Assembly (NCBI GenBank): GCA_048296855.1
Contig: CP182631.1
Reading direction: 5' to 3' (one strand)
Source: Pseudocolwellia sp048296855
GTDB lineage: Bacteria > Pseudomonadota > Gammaproteobacteria > Enterobacterales > Alteromonadaceae
DNA length: 64,000 nt
The position numbers and the translations under genes are program-made. Below, in pieces: positions 35,567-45,616 of this stretch (position 1 is its first letter; each line of letters starts with the position of its first letter). The notes beneath the pieces were generated by a model. The model ran no database searches. It had not been told where the DNA came from and was given only the letters and a program-made list of their open reading frames with translations.

Positions 35567-38254
35567 ATGACCGATCTGGCTAACAATATTTCTCCAATAA
35601 ATATTGAAGATGAATTAAAAAACTCCTATTTAGATTACGCGATGAGCGTAATAGTAGGGCGAGCATTACCTGATGTTCGTGATGGATTAAAACCAGTGCA
35701 TCGTCGCGTTTTATTCGCTATGAATGTACTAGGTAATGACTTCAATAAACCTTATAAAAAATCAGCACGTGTTGTTGGTGATGTTATCGGTAAATATCAC
35801 CCGCATGGTGATACTGCTGTATACGATACTATTGTTCGTATGGCGCAGCCGTTTTCTTTAAGGTACATGTTGGTTGATGGGCAAGGTAACTTCGGTTCAG
35901 TCGATGGTGACTCCGCTGCTGCTATGCGTTACACCGAAATTAGAATGGCAAAAATTGCACATTCTATTTTGGCCGATTTAGATAAAGAAACGGTTGATTT
36001 TGTTCCTAACTATGATGGAACTGAGCATATTCCTGCTGTAATGCCTACACGCATACCTAATTTATTGGTTAACGGTACTTCAGGTATTGCTGTTGGTATG
36101 GCAACAAATATTCCACCGCATAACTTAACGGAAGTGATTAATGCTTGTTTGGCGCTTATAGAAAATAGTGAGCTGTCAATTGAAGAGTTAATTGAACATA
36201 TTCCGGGTCCTGATTTTCCTACTGCGGCTATTATTAGCGGCCGTGCAGGTATTCAAGAAGCTTATAGAACAGGCCGTGGTAAAATTAAGATCCGCGCTCG
36301 TGCTTCTATAGAAGTTGATGACAATTCAGGTAAAGAAACTATTGTTGTTCATGAGCTACCTTACCAAGTTAACAAAGCACGCTTAATTGAAAAAATGGCT
36401 GAGCTTGTTAAAGAAAAACGTTTAGAAGGTATTTCTGCCTTACGTGATGAGTCTGATAAAGACGGTATGCGTATGGTTATTGAAGTAAAACGTGGTGAAG
36501 TAGGCGAAGTTGTATTAAACAATCTTTACAAATTAACTCAAATGCAAGTGTCGTTTGGTTTAAATATGGTGGCTTTAACAAATGGCCAACCTAAGTTGTT
36601 TAATCTGAAAGAAATGCTTGAAGCATTTATATTACATCGTCGTGAAGTTGTAACTCGTCGTACAATATTTGAACTTCGTAAAGCTCGTGAAAGAGCACAT
36701 CTTCTTGAAGGTCTATCAATCGCATTAGCGAATATAGATCCGATCATTCAATTGATCAAAACTTCTCCAACACCAAGTGAAGCTAAAGAAAAGCTTACTT
36801 CTCAAGGTTGGGAGTTAGGTAATGTTGCTGAAATGCTTTCAGCAGCCGGTTACGATGCTGCTCGACCTGAATGGGTAGAGCCAGAATTTGGTATTCGAGA
36901 CAATAAATATTACTTAACAGCACAACAAGCTCAAGCAATATTAGACTTACGTTTACATAAATTAACGGGTCTAGAGCATGAGAAAATATTAAACGAATAC
37001 AAAGAGCTTCTTGATCTTATTGCTGAGTTGTTACACATATTAGCGACTCCTGCGCGTTTAATGGAAGTTATTCGTGAAGAACTTGAAGACATTCGTACTG
37101 AATTCGGTGATGAACGTAGAACAGAAATTAGCTCTGCGTCCCATGATTTATCGATGGAAGATTTAATTTGTGAAGAAGATGTGGTTGTTACACTTTCTCA
37201 TGAAGGTTACGTTAAATATCAAGTTCTAGCCGATTACGATGCTCAGCGTCGAGGCGGTAAAGGTAAAGCTGCAACTAAAATGAAAGAAGAAGACTTTATT
37301 GAAAGACTTCTTGTCGCGAATACTCACGATACTATTCTTTGTTTCTCTGATAGAGGAAGAATGTATTGGCTTAAAGTTTTCCAATTACCTCTAGCAAGTA
37401 GAACAGCGAGAGGGCGTCCAATTGTTAATATTCTTCCATTAGAAGCTGATGAAAGAATTACGGCTATTCTACCAGTACGTGAATACGAAGAAGATAAATT
37501 TATCTTTATGGCTACAGCCTCTGGTACTGTTAAGAAAACTCGCTTAACTGAGTACTCTCGTCCAAGAGCAAATGGTATTATTGCGATTAATTTACGTGAA
37601 GACGATACGCTAATTGGTGTAGATATCACTGAAGGTGATAACGACATTATGCTGTTTTCTGATGCAGGTAAAGTTGTACGCTTTACTGAAGGTAAGAAAA
37701 ACCCTGATGATGCTAACTTTGTTGTGAAACCTGTAGGTCGTAACGCAACAGGTGTTCGTGGTATGAAGTTAGAAAACGACGAAAAAGTTGTGTCTCTTAT
37801 CGTTCCTCATAATGATGGACCTATATTAACCATTACTGAAAATGGTTTTGGTAAGCGTACTTCATTAGAAGAATACCCTGCGAAGAGTCGTGCTACTAAA
37901 GGTGTTGTTTCTATTAAAGTCAGTGAGCGTAATGGTAAAGTTGTTGGTGCTGTTCAGGTAGAAGAACAAGACGAAATCATGTTGATCACCGATAATGGAA
38001 CATTAGTACGAACTCGTGTAAACGAAGTGAGTGTTATCGGACGAAATACACAAGGTGTTCGTATAATCCGTACTTCTGAAACGGAATTAGTTGTTGCTCT
38101 TCAACGTATTGATGAAATTCAATCAGATGATGCCGATGAAGATAACGATGGAAGTGGTGTAGATGAGTCATCATCACCAGAAGTCAATGCTGAAACACCT
38201 GCAGAGTCAACTCCTAGTGAGTCATCCGACGAAGCTGGTGAAGATATAGAATAG
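35567..38254 (+). CDS. gyrA: DNA gyrase subunit A
   Basis: 895 residues. It breaks and rejoins DNA for ATP-driven negative supercoiling with GyrB. The catalytic Tyr lies in the TRIPNLLVNGTSG-preceding AMRYTE segment. The quinolone region HPHGDTAVYDTIVRMAQ has Thr83 and Asp87; Thr83 is a normal residue in several gammaproteobacteria. The C-terminal domain has the GyrA box QRRGGKG needed for DNA wrapping. The C-terminal tail is acidic and Ser-rich. An AAGGGAT ribosome site precedes the ATG. Confidence 0.98.
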   Translation: MTDLANNISPINIEDELKNSYLDYAMSVIVGRALPDVRDGLKPVHRRVLFAMNVLGNDFNKPYKKSARVVGDVIGKYHPHGDTAVYDTIVRMAQPFSLRYMLVDGQGNFGSVDGDSAAAMRYTEIRMAKIAHSILADLDKETVDFVPNYDGTEHIPAVMPTRIPNLLVNGTSGIAVGMATNIPPHNLTEVINACLALIENSELSIEELIEHIPGPDFPTAAIISGRAGIQEAYRTGRGKIKIRARASIEVDDNSGKETIVVHELPYQVNKARLIEKMAELVKEKRLEGISALRDESDKDGMRMVIEVKRGEVGEVVLNNLYKLTQMQVSFGLNMVALTNGQPKLFNLKEMLEAFILHRREVVTRRTIFELRKARERAHLLEGLSIALANIDPIIQLIKTSPTPSEAKEKLTSQGWELGNVAEMLSAAGYDAARPEWVEPEFGIRDNKYYLTAQQAQAILDLRLHKLTGLEHEKILNEYKELLDLIAELLHILATPARLMEVIREELEDIRTEFGDERRTEISSASHDLSMEDLICEEDVVVTLSHEGYVKYQVLADYDAQRRGGKGKAATKMKEEDFIERLLVANTHDTILCFSDRGRMYWLKVFQLPLASRTARGRPIVNILPLEADERITAILPVREYEEDKFIFMATASGTVKKTRLTEYSRPRANGIIAINLREDDTLIGVDITEGDNDIMLFSDAGKVVRFTEGKKNPDDANFVVKPVGRNATGVRGMKLENDEKVVSLIVPHNDGPILTITENGFGKRTSLEEYPAKSRATKGVVSIKVSERNGKVVGAVQVEEQDEIMLITDNGTLVRTRVNEVSVIGRNTQGVRIIRTSETELVVALQRIDEIQSDDADEDNDGSGVDESSSPEVNAETPAESTPSESSDEAGEDIE

Positions 38255-38278
38255 CAACGGCCACACAATAAAAATAAA

Positions 38279-38304
38279 AGGGCGGTTTAACCGCTCTTTT
38301 TTAT
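38279..38304 (+). terminator. gyrA terminator
   Basis: Hairpin AGGGCGGTT / AACCGCTCT followed by six T, about 25 bases after the gyrA stop. Confidence 0.88.
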
Positions 38305-38311
38305 GTTTAAG

Positions 38312-38540
38312 TTGGTATTAATAAATAATACCAATCGCAATAACCCATTGAGCATTTATACTCGTTTAAATGGCCAATTACATCATTATTTATTTAATAA
38401 TTAGAACACTGCTTATTAAAATAAATGCCTCGCCTACAGGACGTAGGTGCTTAGGTTCAGTTTGGAACGATGAACCTGTGTATTTGACCATTTATTCTTT
38501 GTATAAAAATAGGTTAATTCATTAATGCGTTTGGTATAAA
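38312..38540. repeat. Palindromic MITE-like element between gyrA and serC
   Basis: It begins with TTGGTATTA/TAATACCAA (38312-38334). An inner left end, ATACCAATCGCAATAA, pairs with a right end GCGTTTGGTATAA (38528-38540). The centre holds a small hairpin (GCCTACAGGACGTAGGT) similar in place and sequence to ones in the 57.3 and 62.8 kb repeats. No coding capacity. With the gyrA terminator it accounts for the 368-base gap. Confidence 0.65.
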
Positions 38541-38622
38541 AGTGAATAAGTCAGTTTGATTTGCTTCTAAGTAAATTAGCATGCTTATTAATATAACAAA
38601 ATTTCAAAAGGTTAATTTAAAA

Positions 38623-39708
38623 ATGTCTGGTGTTTATAATTTTTGTGCTGGCCCTGCAATGTTACCCGTTGATGTAATGAAAAAAGCGCAGCAAGAGTTT
38701 ATTAATTGGGAAAATATGGGGAGTTCTATAATGGAATTGAGTCATAGAAGCCCTGAGTTTATGGCTGTAGCAGCCAATGCAGAAGCAACACTTCGTACAT
38801 TAATGGATATTCCTAAGAATTATAAAGTGCTGTTTTGTCATGGCGGTGGCAGAGGGCAATTCTCTGCAGTTCCTCTAAATTTATTACCTGAAGGTAAGAA
38901 AGCTGATTATATTGTATCGGGTTCTTGGTCCAAAGCAGCAGCAGCAGAAGCGGCTAATTTTGGTGAAGTGAATGTTATTGATATAACGCGTGAAACTGAA
39001 AGCTCAAAATCTATTATCCCTTTAAATGAATGGCCTTTATCGGCTGATGCTGCTTATGTACATTACTGTCCAAATGAAACGGTTGATGGCTTAGAAATTT
39101 TTGAGTTACCAGAAACAAATGGTATTCCCTTAGTTGCTGATTTATCGTCAACCATCCTTTCAAGAAAATTTGATGTTTCAAAGTTTGGGCTTATCTATGC
39201 CGGCGCTCAAAAAAATATTGGACCATCGGGTTTAACTATAGTTATTGTGAGAGACGATCTTATTGGTCATGCTGCTAAAGCAACTCCTTGTATCATGAAT
39301 TATAAAACATTAGCTGATAACGACTCTATGTATAATACGCCTCCTAGTTATGCATGGTATTTAGCTGGACTTGTTTTTGATTGGTTAGCTGATCTAGGTG
39401 GTGTTGAAGCAATTGAAAAAGTTAATGCTAAAAAAGCTCAACTTCTTTACAGCTATATTGATGACAGTCGTTTTTATAAAAATAACATAGCAAAAGAATT
39501 TCGTAGTTTAATGAATATACCATTCTGGTTAGTTAATGAAGAATTAAATAAATCGTTTTTAGCTGAAGCAGCAAATGAAGGGCTTACAGCGCTTAAAGGC
39601 CATCGTATTGTCGGTGGTATGCGAGCAAGTATATACAATGCAATGCCTTATGAAGGTGTAGAAGCATTAGTCGCGTTTATGAAAAAATTTGAACAGGAGA
39701 ATGGATAA
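38623..39708 (+). CDS. serC: Phosphoserine aminotransferase
   Basis: 361 residues from the ATG at 38623 (MSGVYNFCAGPAMLP). An upstream in-frame ATG at 38581 would add 14 residues not found in the family. PLP enzyme for serine synthesis and for 4-phosphohydroxythreonine in pyridoxal phosphate synthesis. ELSHRSPEF, HGGGRGQF and YAGAQKNIGPSGLT (with the PLP Lys) are present. It overlaps or abuts aroA, the usual serC-aroA operon. Confidence 0.96.
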   Translation: MSGVYNFCAGPAMLPVDVMKKAQQEFINWENMGSSIMELSHRSPEFMAVAANAEATLRTLMDIPKNYKVLFCHGGGRGQFSAVPLNLLPEGKKADYIVSGSWSKAAAAEAANFGEVNVIDITRETESSKSIIPLNEWPLSADAAYVHYCPNETVDGLEIFELPETNGIPLVADLSSTILSRKFDVSKFGLIYAGAQKNIGPSGLTIVIVRDDLIGHAAKATPCIMNYKTLADNDSMYNTPPSYAWYLAGLVFDWLADLGGVEAIEKVNAKKAQLLYSYIDDSRFYKNNIAKEFRSLMNIPFWLVNEELNKSFLAEAANEGLTALKGHRIVGGMRASIYNAMPYEGVEALVAFMKKFEQENG

Positions 39709-39709
39709 A

Positions 39710-40990
39710 ATGGAACAGTTAACATTAAATCCTATTAAAAAAATTAATGGTGAAATTTTTTTACCGGGTTCAAAGAGCTTATCGAATCGCGCATTGTTAA
39801 TCGCCGCGTTAGCTAATGGTGTTACTAAAATTACTAACTTACTTGTTAGTGAAGACATTGAACATATGCTTAATGCTTTAGCAACGCTTGGTGTAAAGTA
39901 TACTTTAAGTGATTGCGGTACTGAGTGTACAGTGGTAGGAAATAACGGTTTTTTTAATACGGATAAACCTTTAGAACTCTACTTAGGAAATGCTGGTACA
40001 GCTATGCGCCCTTTATGTGCAGCATTGGCTGCTAGTGAAGGTGAATTCGTATTAACAGGTGAACCAAGAATGAAAGAGCGACCTATTGGTCACTTGGTTG
40101 ACGCACTAGCACAACTTGATGCTGATATTGAATATCTGGAAAATAAAGACTATCCGCCAGTAAAAATAACCGGTAAAGCGTTAACTGGTAATACTGTTAC
40201 TATTGATGGTTCAATTTCTAGCCAGTTTTTAACCGCTATACTTATGATTGCTCCCTTGTTAAAAACCAATACTAATATAGAGATTAAAGGTGAATTAGTC
40301 TCAAAACCGTATATTGATATTACTCTTGATATTATGTCTAGGTTTGGCATTAAAGTGCAAAACAATGACTATCAATCATTTACTGTACAAGGTAATCAAT
40401 CTTACCAGTCCGTTGATCGTTACATGGTTGAAGGTGATGCTTCTTCAGCGTCATACTTTTTAGCTGCCGGTGCAATTAAAGGTGGTGAAATTACGGTGCA
40501 CGGTGTTGGTAAATTAAGTGTGCAGGGCGACAAGCACTTTGCTGATGTACTTGAGAAAATGGGGGCAGAGGTTAAGTGGAATGATGAGTCAATTACTGTT
40601 ATAGGCAAACCGCTTATAGGTATTGATATGGACATGAATCACATACCTGATGCTGCTATGACTATAGCAACAACAGCACTTTTTGCTAAAGGTACGACAA
40701 CGATTAGAAACATATATAACTGGCGCGTAAAAGAAACAGATCGATTAACGGCAATGGCAACTGAACTTAGAAAAGTAGGGGCAGAAGTGATCGAAGGCGA
40801 AGACTTTATCACAATAACACCACCAGCTTTATTAAAGCATGCTGAAATAGATACTTACAATGATCATCGCGTAGCTATGTGTTTCTCTCTAATAGCATTG
40901 AGTGATACGCCTGTAACGATTAATGATCCAAAATGTACAGCGAAAACGTTTCCAGACTATTTTGATAAGTTAGCACAAGTTTCTTGCTAA
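39710..40990 (+). CDS. aroA: 3-phosphoshikimate 1-carboxyvinyltransferase (EPSP synthase)
   Basis: 426 residues from the ATG at 39710. AGGAG at 39695-39699 is ten bases before it and only one base before the alternative ATG at 39701, so I choose the later start. Shikimate-pathway enzyme joining PEP to shikimate 3-phosphate. LPGSKSLSNRALLIAAL, the LGNAGTAMRPL loop, and ERPIGHLVD mark a class I (E. coli-like) enzyme. It follows serC by one base. Confidence 0.96.
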   Translation: MEQLTLNPIKKINGEIFLPGSKSLSNRALLIAALANGVTKITNLLVSEDIEHMLNALATLGVKYTLSDCGTECTVVGNNGFFNTDKPLELYLGNAGTAMRPLCAALAASEGEFVLTGEPRMKERPIGHLVDALAQLDADIEYLENKDYPPVKITGKALTGNTVTIDGSISSQFLTAILMIAPLLKTNTNIEIKGELVSKPYIDITLDIMSRFGIKVQNNDYQSFTVQGNQSYQSVDRYMVEGDASSASYFLAAGAIKGGEITVHGVGKLSVQGDKHFADVLEKMGAEVKWNDESITVIGKPLIGIDMDMNHIPDAAMTIATTALFAKGTTTIRNIYNWRVKETDRLTAMATELRKVGAEVIEGEDFITITPPALLKHAEIDTYNDHRVAMCFSLIALSDTPVTINDPKCTAKTFPDYFDKLAQVSC

Positions 40991-41075
40991 AAATCTTACA
41001 AAAAAAACTTTTACGCGATTTGATAGGTTAAATCCCGTATAATTTCGCCGATTTTCGATATTAGGAGAAAGATGT

Positions 41076-41756
41076 ATGCAGCAAAACGTTCCAGTAATCA
41101 CTATTGACGGACCTAGTGGCGCTGGTAAAGGTACTGTGGCTCGTATAGTTGCAGAAAAGCTTGGATGGCATTTACTTGACAGTGGTGCTATTTACCGCGT
41201 TTTGGCTTTAGCGACTCATTATCATCAAGTTGATGTTAATGAAGAAGAGCCATTAATACCAATGGCTGCTCATTTAGATGTTCAGTTTGAAATCAGTAGC
41301 GAAGGAGACAGTAAAATCGTTCTCGAAGGAGAAGATGTTACTGATACTATTCGTACTGAAGAAATAGGTAAATTAGCCTCTCAAGTGGCAGCATTTCCCA
41401 GAGTAAGGGAAGCCTTATTAAGAAGACAACGCGCATTTAAAGTGTCACCTGGCTTAGTTGCTGATGGTAGAGACATGGGAACAGTTGTTTTTTCAGATGC
41501 ACCAATTAAAGTATTTTTAACAGCAAGCGCGGAAGAAAGAGCGCAACGTCGATTTAAACAGTTGAAAGAAAAGGGGCTTGATGTTAAAATCGGGCGCCTT
41601 TTGGATGACATACGTCAACGAGATGAGCGAGATCAGAATAGAGATGTCGCACCGTTGATCGCAGCTGAAGGGGCGTTAGTTATTGATTCTACGGATGTTT
41701 CTGTCGATGATGTTGTTGAAAAAATACTATCTTTTTCATCAAAAATACTATCATAA
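41076..41756 (+). CDS. cmk: Cytidylate kinase
   Basis: 226 residues. It phosphorylates CMP and dCMP with ATP. The P-loop is DGPSGAGKGTV, followed by LLDSGAIYR, VADGRDMGTVVF, and the LID-region RFKQLKEKG. AGGAGAAA ribosome site. It precedes rpsA, the conserved aroA-cmk-rpsA-ihfB order. Confidence 0.97.
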   Translation: MQQNVPVITIDGPSGAGKGTVARIVAEKLGWHLLDSGAIYRVLALATHYHQVDVNEEEPLIPMAAHLDVQFEISSEGDSKIVLEGEDVTDTIRTEEIGKLASQVAAFPRVREALLRRQRAFKVSPGLVADGRDMGTVVFSDAPIKVFLTASAEERAQRRFKQLKEKGLDVKIGRLLDDIRQRDERDQNRDVAPLIAAEGALVIDSTDVSVDDVVEKILSFSSKILS

Positions 41757-41866
41757 CTTAAGAAAATATTATTTGAAGCCTAACTGTACGGATACGCTAG
41801 GCATTATTAACAACCCCATGAAACATGTATGTTGATTGGATTATAAGCTGAGTTCATAAAAACATT

Positions 41867-43531
41867 ATGACTGAAAATTTTGCACAACTTTTTGAAGAAA
41901 GTTTAAAAGAAATCGAAACACGTCCTGGTTCAATCATTAAAGGGACTGTAGTAGCAATCAACAAAGACAACGTTTTAGTTGATGCTGGATTAAAATCTGA
42001 AAGCGTTATCTCAATCGACCAATTCAAAAACACTTCTGGTGAGCTTGAAATTAGTGTTGGTGATGAGATCGACGTAGCTTTAGATGCTACTGATGATGGT
42101 TTCGGTGAAACAATTCTTTCTCGTGAAAAAGCAAAACGTCACGAAGCATGGCAAGTGCTTGAAAAAGCATATGAAGAAAAAGAAACTGTTATCGGTGTTA
42201 TCAACGGTAAAGTTAAAGGTGGTTTCACAGTTGAAGTTAGCAATATTCGTGCTTTCTTACCTGGTTCATTAGTAGATGTTCGCCCAATTCGCGACACTGC
42301 TCACCTTGAAGGTAAAGATTTAGAATTCAAAGTTATTAAGCTTGATCAAAAGCGTAATAACGTTGTTGTATCTCGTCGTGCTGTTATTGAATCTGAAAGT
42401 AGTGTTGAACGTGATGCATTATTAGAGTCATTAGCTGAAGGCTTAGAAGTTAAAGGTATCGTTAAAAACCTTACAGACTACGGTGCATTCGTAGATTTAG
42501 GTGGTATTGACGGTTTACTACACATTACAGATATGGCTTGGAAGCGTGTTAAACACCCTGGCGAAATCGTAAATGTTGGTGACGAAATTCAAGTTAAAGT
42601 ACTTAAATTTGACCGTGAACGTACACGTGTTTCATTAGGTATGAAGCAGTTAGGCGAAGATCCATGGGTAGCTATTGCTAAGCGTTACCCTGAAGGTGCT
42701 AAACTTTCTGGTCGCGTAACTAACTTAACTGACTACGGTTGTTTTGTTGAAATACAAGAAGGCGTTGAAGGTTTAGTTCACGTTTCTGAAATGGATTGGA
42801 CTAACAAAAACATTCACCCATCTAAAGTTGTTAACTTAGGTGATACTGTTGAAGTAATGGTATTAGAAATTGACGAAGAACGTCGTCGTATTTCTCTAGG
42901 TCTTAAGCAATGTATCCCGAACCCATGGGAAGAGTTTGCTAAGAACTTCAACAAAGGTGATAAAGTATCAGGTAAGATCAAGTCAATCACTGACTTTGGT
43001 ATCTTTATTGGTCTTGACGGCGGAATTGATGGTTTAGTTCACTTATCTGATATTTCATGGGCTGGCGGTGAAGAAGCTGTTCGTGAATACAAGAAAGGTG
43101 ATGAAATCTCAGCTGTTGTACTACAAGTAGACCCTGAGCGTGAGCGTATTTCTTTAGGCGTTAAGCAAACTGAAGACGATCCGTTTAACCAGTATCTGAC
43201 AGACACCAAAAAAGGTGCTATTGTTAATGGTAAGGTTGTTGAAGTAGACGCTAAAGGCGCTAAAATTGAGTTAGCTGAAGGTGTTGAAGGTTATTTACGT
43301 GTTGCTGATATTTCACGTGAACGTATTGAAGACGCTACAACTGAATTATCTGTAGGTGATAGTGTTGAAACTAAGTTTGTTGGTGTAGATCGTAAGAACC
43401 GCACAATCAGCTTATCAATCAAAGCTAAAGACCAAGCAGATGAACGCGAAGCAATGGACTCTCTAAACCAAACTGAAGAAGATTCTGGTTTAAGTGCTAT
43501 GGCTGAAGCGTTTAAAAACGCTAAAGTTTAA
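41867..43531 (+). CDS. rpsA: 30S ribosomal protein S1
   Basis: 554 residues with six S1 (OB-fold) repeats, about 21-87, 105-171, 192-260, 277-347, 364-434 and 451-520. Repeats 3-6 carry the F/YG-F-V/I-GI-GL-H-S RNA-binding pattern (for example DYGAFVDLGGIDGLLHI). It recruits mRNA to the 30S subunit. In E. coli it represses its own translation through a leader with a weak ribosome site; the leader here likewise lacks a clear Shine-Dalgarno sequence. Confidence 0.98.
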   Translation: MTENFAQLFEESLKEIETRPGSIIKGTVVAINKDNVLVDAGLKSESVISIDQFKNTSGELEISVGDEIDVALDATDDGFGETILSREKAKRHEAWQVLEKAYEEKETVIGVINGKVKGGFTVEVSNIRAFLPGSLVDVRPIRDTAHLEGKDLEFKVIKLDQKRNNVVVSRRAVIESESSVERDALLESLAEGLEVKGIVKNLTDYGAFVDLGGIDGLLHITDMAWKRVKHPGEIVNVGDEIQVKVLKFDRERTRVSLGMKQLGEDPWVAIAKRYPEGAKLSGRVTNLTDYGCFVEIQEGVEGLVHVSEMDWTNKNIHPSKVVNLGDTVEVMVLEIDEERRRISLGLKQCIPNPWEEFAKNFNKGDKVSGKIKSITDFGIFIGLDGGIDGLVHLSDISWAGGEEAVREYKKGDEISAVVLQVDPERERISLGVKQTEDDPFNQYLTDTKKGAIVNGKVVEVDAKGAKIELAEGVEGYLRVADISRERIEDATTELSVGDSVETKFVGVDRKNRTISLSIKAKDQADEREAMDSLNQTEEDSGLSAMAEAFKNAKV

Positions 43532-43618
43532 TAGCTAACTAAGTAATAAAGGGAAGTGAAAGCTTTCCTTTATTTTGAATCCATTTACGCGTAAGTTAAA
43601 TCATCACTGGAGGTTTAA

Positions 43619-43906
43619 ATGACCAAATCTGAACTGATTGAAAAGTTAACTGATAAGTTAAGTCACTTGTCTGCTAAAGATGTAGAGCAATCAATTAAAG
43701 AAATTCTTGAAATGATGGCGCAAACTCTGTCTAAGGGTGACCGTATTGAAATTAGAGGTTTCGGTAGTTTTTCACTACATTATCGTGCTCCGCGTATTGG
43801 ACGTAACCCTAAAACAGGTCAATCTGTAGAGCTTGAGGGTAAGTATGTACCTCACTTTAAGCCTGGTAAAGAGTTACGTGAAAGAGTTAATCTTTCTATT
43901 GCTTAA
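43619..43906 (+). CDS. ihfB: Integration host factor, beta subunit
   Basis: 95 residues, a DNA-bending HU/IHF-family protein. MTKSELIEKL start, GDRIEIRGFGSFSLHYR, and the arm RNPKTGQSV with the intercalating Pro. A strong GGAGG precedes the ATG. It ends at a terminator. Confidence 0.97.
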   Translation: MTKSELIEKLTDKLSHLSAKDVEQSIKEILEMMAQTLSKGDRIEIRGFGSFSLHYRAPRIGRNPKTGQSVELEGKYVPHFKPGKELRERVNLSIA

Positions 43907-43945
43907 GTAGTTATAAGAGTTTATTAAGCTCTATGCTTTCAAATG

Positions 43946-43978
43946 AAATGGCATGCTATATAGCGTGCCATTTTTTTA
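43946..43978 (+). terminator. ihfB terminator
   Basis: Stem AAATGGCATGCT / AGCGTGCCATTT with loop ATAT and seven T after it. Confidence 0.9.
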
Positions 43979-44010
43979 TATTACACTTTATTAAAATATA
44001 AGAGTTTATT

Positions 44011-44250
44011 GTGCGTTTATACTTAACGGTTATTTTATTTCTTATTTTTTTGGCTATAGCTTTCGTGTTTGGTAGCCAAAATGACCAAATGCTGACACTT
44101 AACTATTTAATTGCAAGAGTCGATATTTCGGTTGCTGCAACAGTGAGTCTTTTTACTATTATTGGTTTCATTCTAGGTTTATTATTTTGCCTATTATGGA
44201 AGTTAATCAATGTAGTTTCCCCTCGAAAATCATCAAAAAATAATTCTTAG
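44011..44250 (+). CDS. lapA: Lipopolysaccharide assembly protein A
   Basis: 79 residues with two transmembrane helices (about 2-22 and 39-62), DUF1049 family. GTG start. It acts with LapB at the inner membrane to tune lipopolysaccharide synthesis (control of LpxC turnover in E. coli). It lies nine bases before lapB. Confidence 0.92.
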   Translation: MRLYLTVILFLIFLAIAFVFGSQNDQMLTLNYLIARVDISVAATVSLFTIIGFILGLLFCLLWKLINVVSPRKSSKNNS

Positions 44251-44259
44251 GACTTTTAT

Positions 44260-45426
44260 ATGGAATGGCTTTTTTTATTGTTACCTGTAGCTGTAGCATA
44301 TGGTTGGTTCATGAGAGGTAATAGCCTCAAACAAAATGTTTACACAGAAAAAGAAGAATTATCAAAAAAGTATTCTACAGGTCTAAATTATCTATTTTCA
44401 AATCAACAAGATAAAGCGATTGATTACTTACTTGAAGCATTAAAAGTTGAAGACGATTCAGTTGAAGCTCATTTTGCAATGGCAAACTTGTTTAGAAAAC
44501 GCGGTGAGCTTGATCGCGCATTAAAAGTACATGAACATTTGGTTAAACAAAAACATCTTCCAACGAATGCGCAACAACAGGCGGTTTTTGAATTAGGAAA
44601 AGATTTTTTAAGTGCCGGTTTATATGATCGTGCTGAAAATATGTTTAATCAATTATTAAAATCTAAAGTATACGGGCTAAAGTCATTAAGTTTTTTGATG
44701 CAGATTTATCAGTCAACAAAAGATTGGCATCAAGGTATAAAGTTAAAAAAATCTATTCTTAAAACTAAAGATAAAAAGCTTAAACATAATTTAGCTAATT
44801 TTTACTGTGAATTAGCAACCACTGCTTTAGCAAAGGATGAGTTTATTGAAGTTATAGAGCTGTTAGAGAATGCCTTAGCTTTAGATCCTGATTCATGCCG
44901 TGCTAATTGGTTAATGGCTAAAATATACGAAAATCATCAACAATATGATGAAGCTAGCCAATGTTATCGTGATATTTATAAACAAGACAAAGAGTTTTTT
45001 CCTGATGTTATAACTAAAATGCAACATTGTTATAGTGAATTGGGTGAAGAAGAAGAATTTTATAAATTTATAAGACAAGTTTATGAAGAAACAGGAAGCT
45101 CAAGTGCTTTGATAACTTATCTTGAATACCTTGAAAAAACATACACATTAAATAAAGCGAAAGAGTTTATCTTACTAGCTTTAAAAAGAAGACCAACTAT
45201 TCGTGGTTTTAAGCACTTTGTTAAAATGCAAATGACAGAGTCAGAACAAGAAAGCGCTACCGAACACTTAGATGTTATTAAAGAACTCATCTCTGAATAT
45301 TTAAAGCTTAAACATAGATATAGCTGTAGAACGTGTGGCTTTAACAGTAGTACACATTATTGGTCTTGTCCGTCATGTCATGATTGGGAGCAGCTTAAAC
45401 CAGTTAGAGGCCTCGAAGGCGAATAA
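44260..45426 (+). CDS. lapB: Lipopolysaccharide assembly protein B
   Basis: 388 residues. An N-terminal membrane anchor (MEWLFLLLPVAVAYGWFMRG), nine or so TPR units (about 35-330), and a C-terminal rubredoxin-like metal site (CRTCGF and CPSCHDW). LapB/YciM links FtsH to LpxC degradation and scaffolds lipopolysaccharide assembly. It forms an operon with lapA. Confidence 0.95.
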   Translation: MEWLFLLLPVAVAYGWFMRGNSLKQNVYTEKEELSKKYSTGLNYLFSNQQDKAIDYLLEALKVEDDSVEAHFAMANLFRKRGELDRALKVHEHLVKQKHLPTNAQQQAVFELGKDFLSAGLYDRAENMFNQLLKSKVYGLKSLSFLMQIYQSTKDWHQGIKLKKSILKTKDKKLKHNLANFYCELATTALAKDEFIEVIELLENALALDPDSCRANWLMAKIYENHQQYDEASQCYRDIYKQDKEFFPDVITKMQHCYSELGEEEEFYKFIRQVYEETGSSSALITYLEYLEKTYTLNKAKEFILLALKRRPTIRGFKHFVKMQMTESEQESATEHLDVIKELISEYLKLKHRYSCRTCGFNSSTHYWSCPSCHDWEQLKPVRGLEGE

Positions 45427-45444
45427 TTACTCCTTTTCTGTGTT

Positions 45445-45522
45445 TTAAAGTTCAACAGCTGCATCGAAAGTACCCATTGACTAACGTCAACTCAGTGTTT
45501 TCTCTTTGCTCTAGAACTTTAA
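45445..45522. repeat. Imperfect palindromic intergenic repeat
   Basis: Ends TTAAAGTTC (45445-45453) and GAACTTTAA (45514-45522). The centre contains TTGAC/GTCAA. No T run follows; it may be a REP-like unit or lapB 3' structure. Confidence 0.5.
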
Positions 45523-45572
45523 TACTTTGAAAAGTGTAATTATGATTTTTATATTTTTTGAATGTACGCTTG

Positions 45573-45604
45573 ATTAAAGAATTAAAGAATTAAAGAATTA
45601 AAGA
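45573..45604 (+). repeat. Four tandem copies of ATTAAAGA before pyrF
   Basis: Exact 8-bp unit repeated four times, ending three bases before the AGGGAA ribosome site of pyrF. Copy-number changes here would alter the pyrF 5' leader but not its coding sequence. Confidence 0.9.
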
Positions 45605-45616
45605 ATAGGGAACTCC

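Noticed and set aside
35813..35830. GyrA Thr83 as a quinolone-resistance mutation
   Set aside because: Thr is the normal residue at this site in several gammaproteobacteria and Asp87 is unchanged, so nothing shows acquired resistance.
38312..38622. Riboswitch or leader peptide upstream of serC
   Set aside because: The structure in this gap is explained better by the gyrA terminator and the palindromic repeat family; no riboswitch consensus was recognised.
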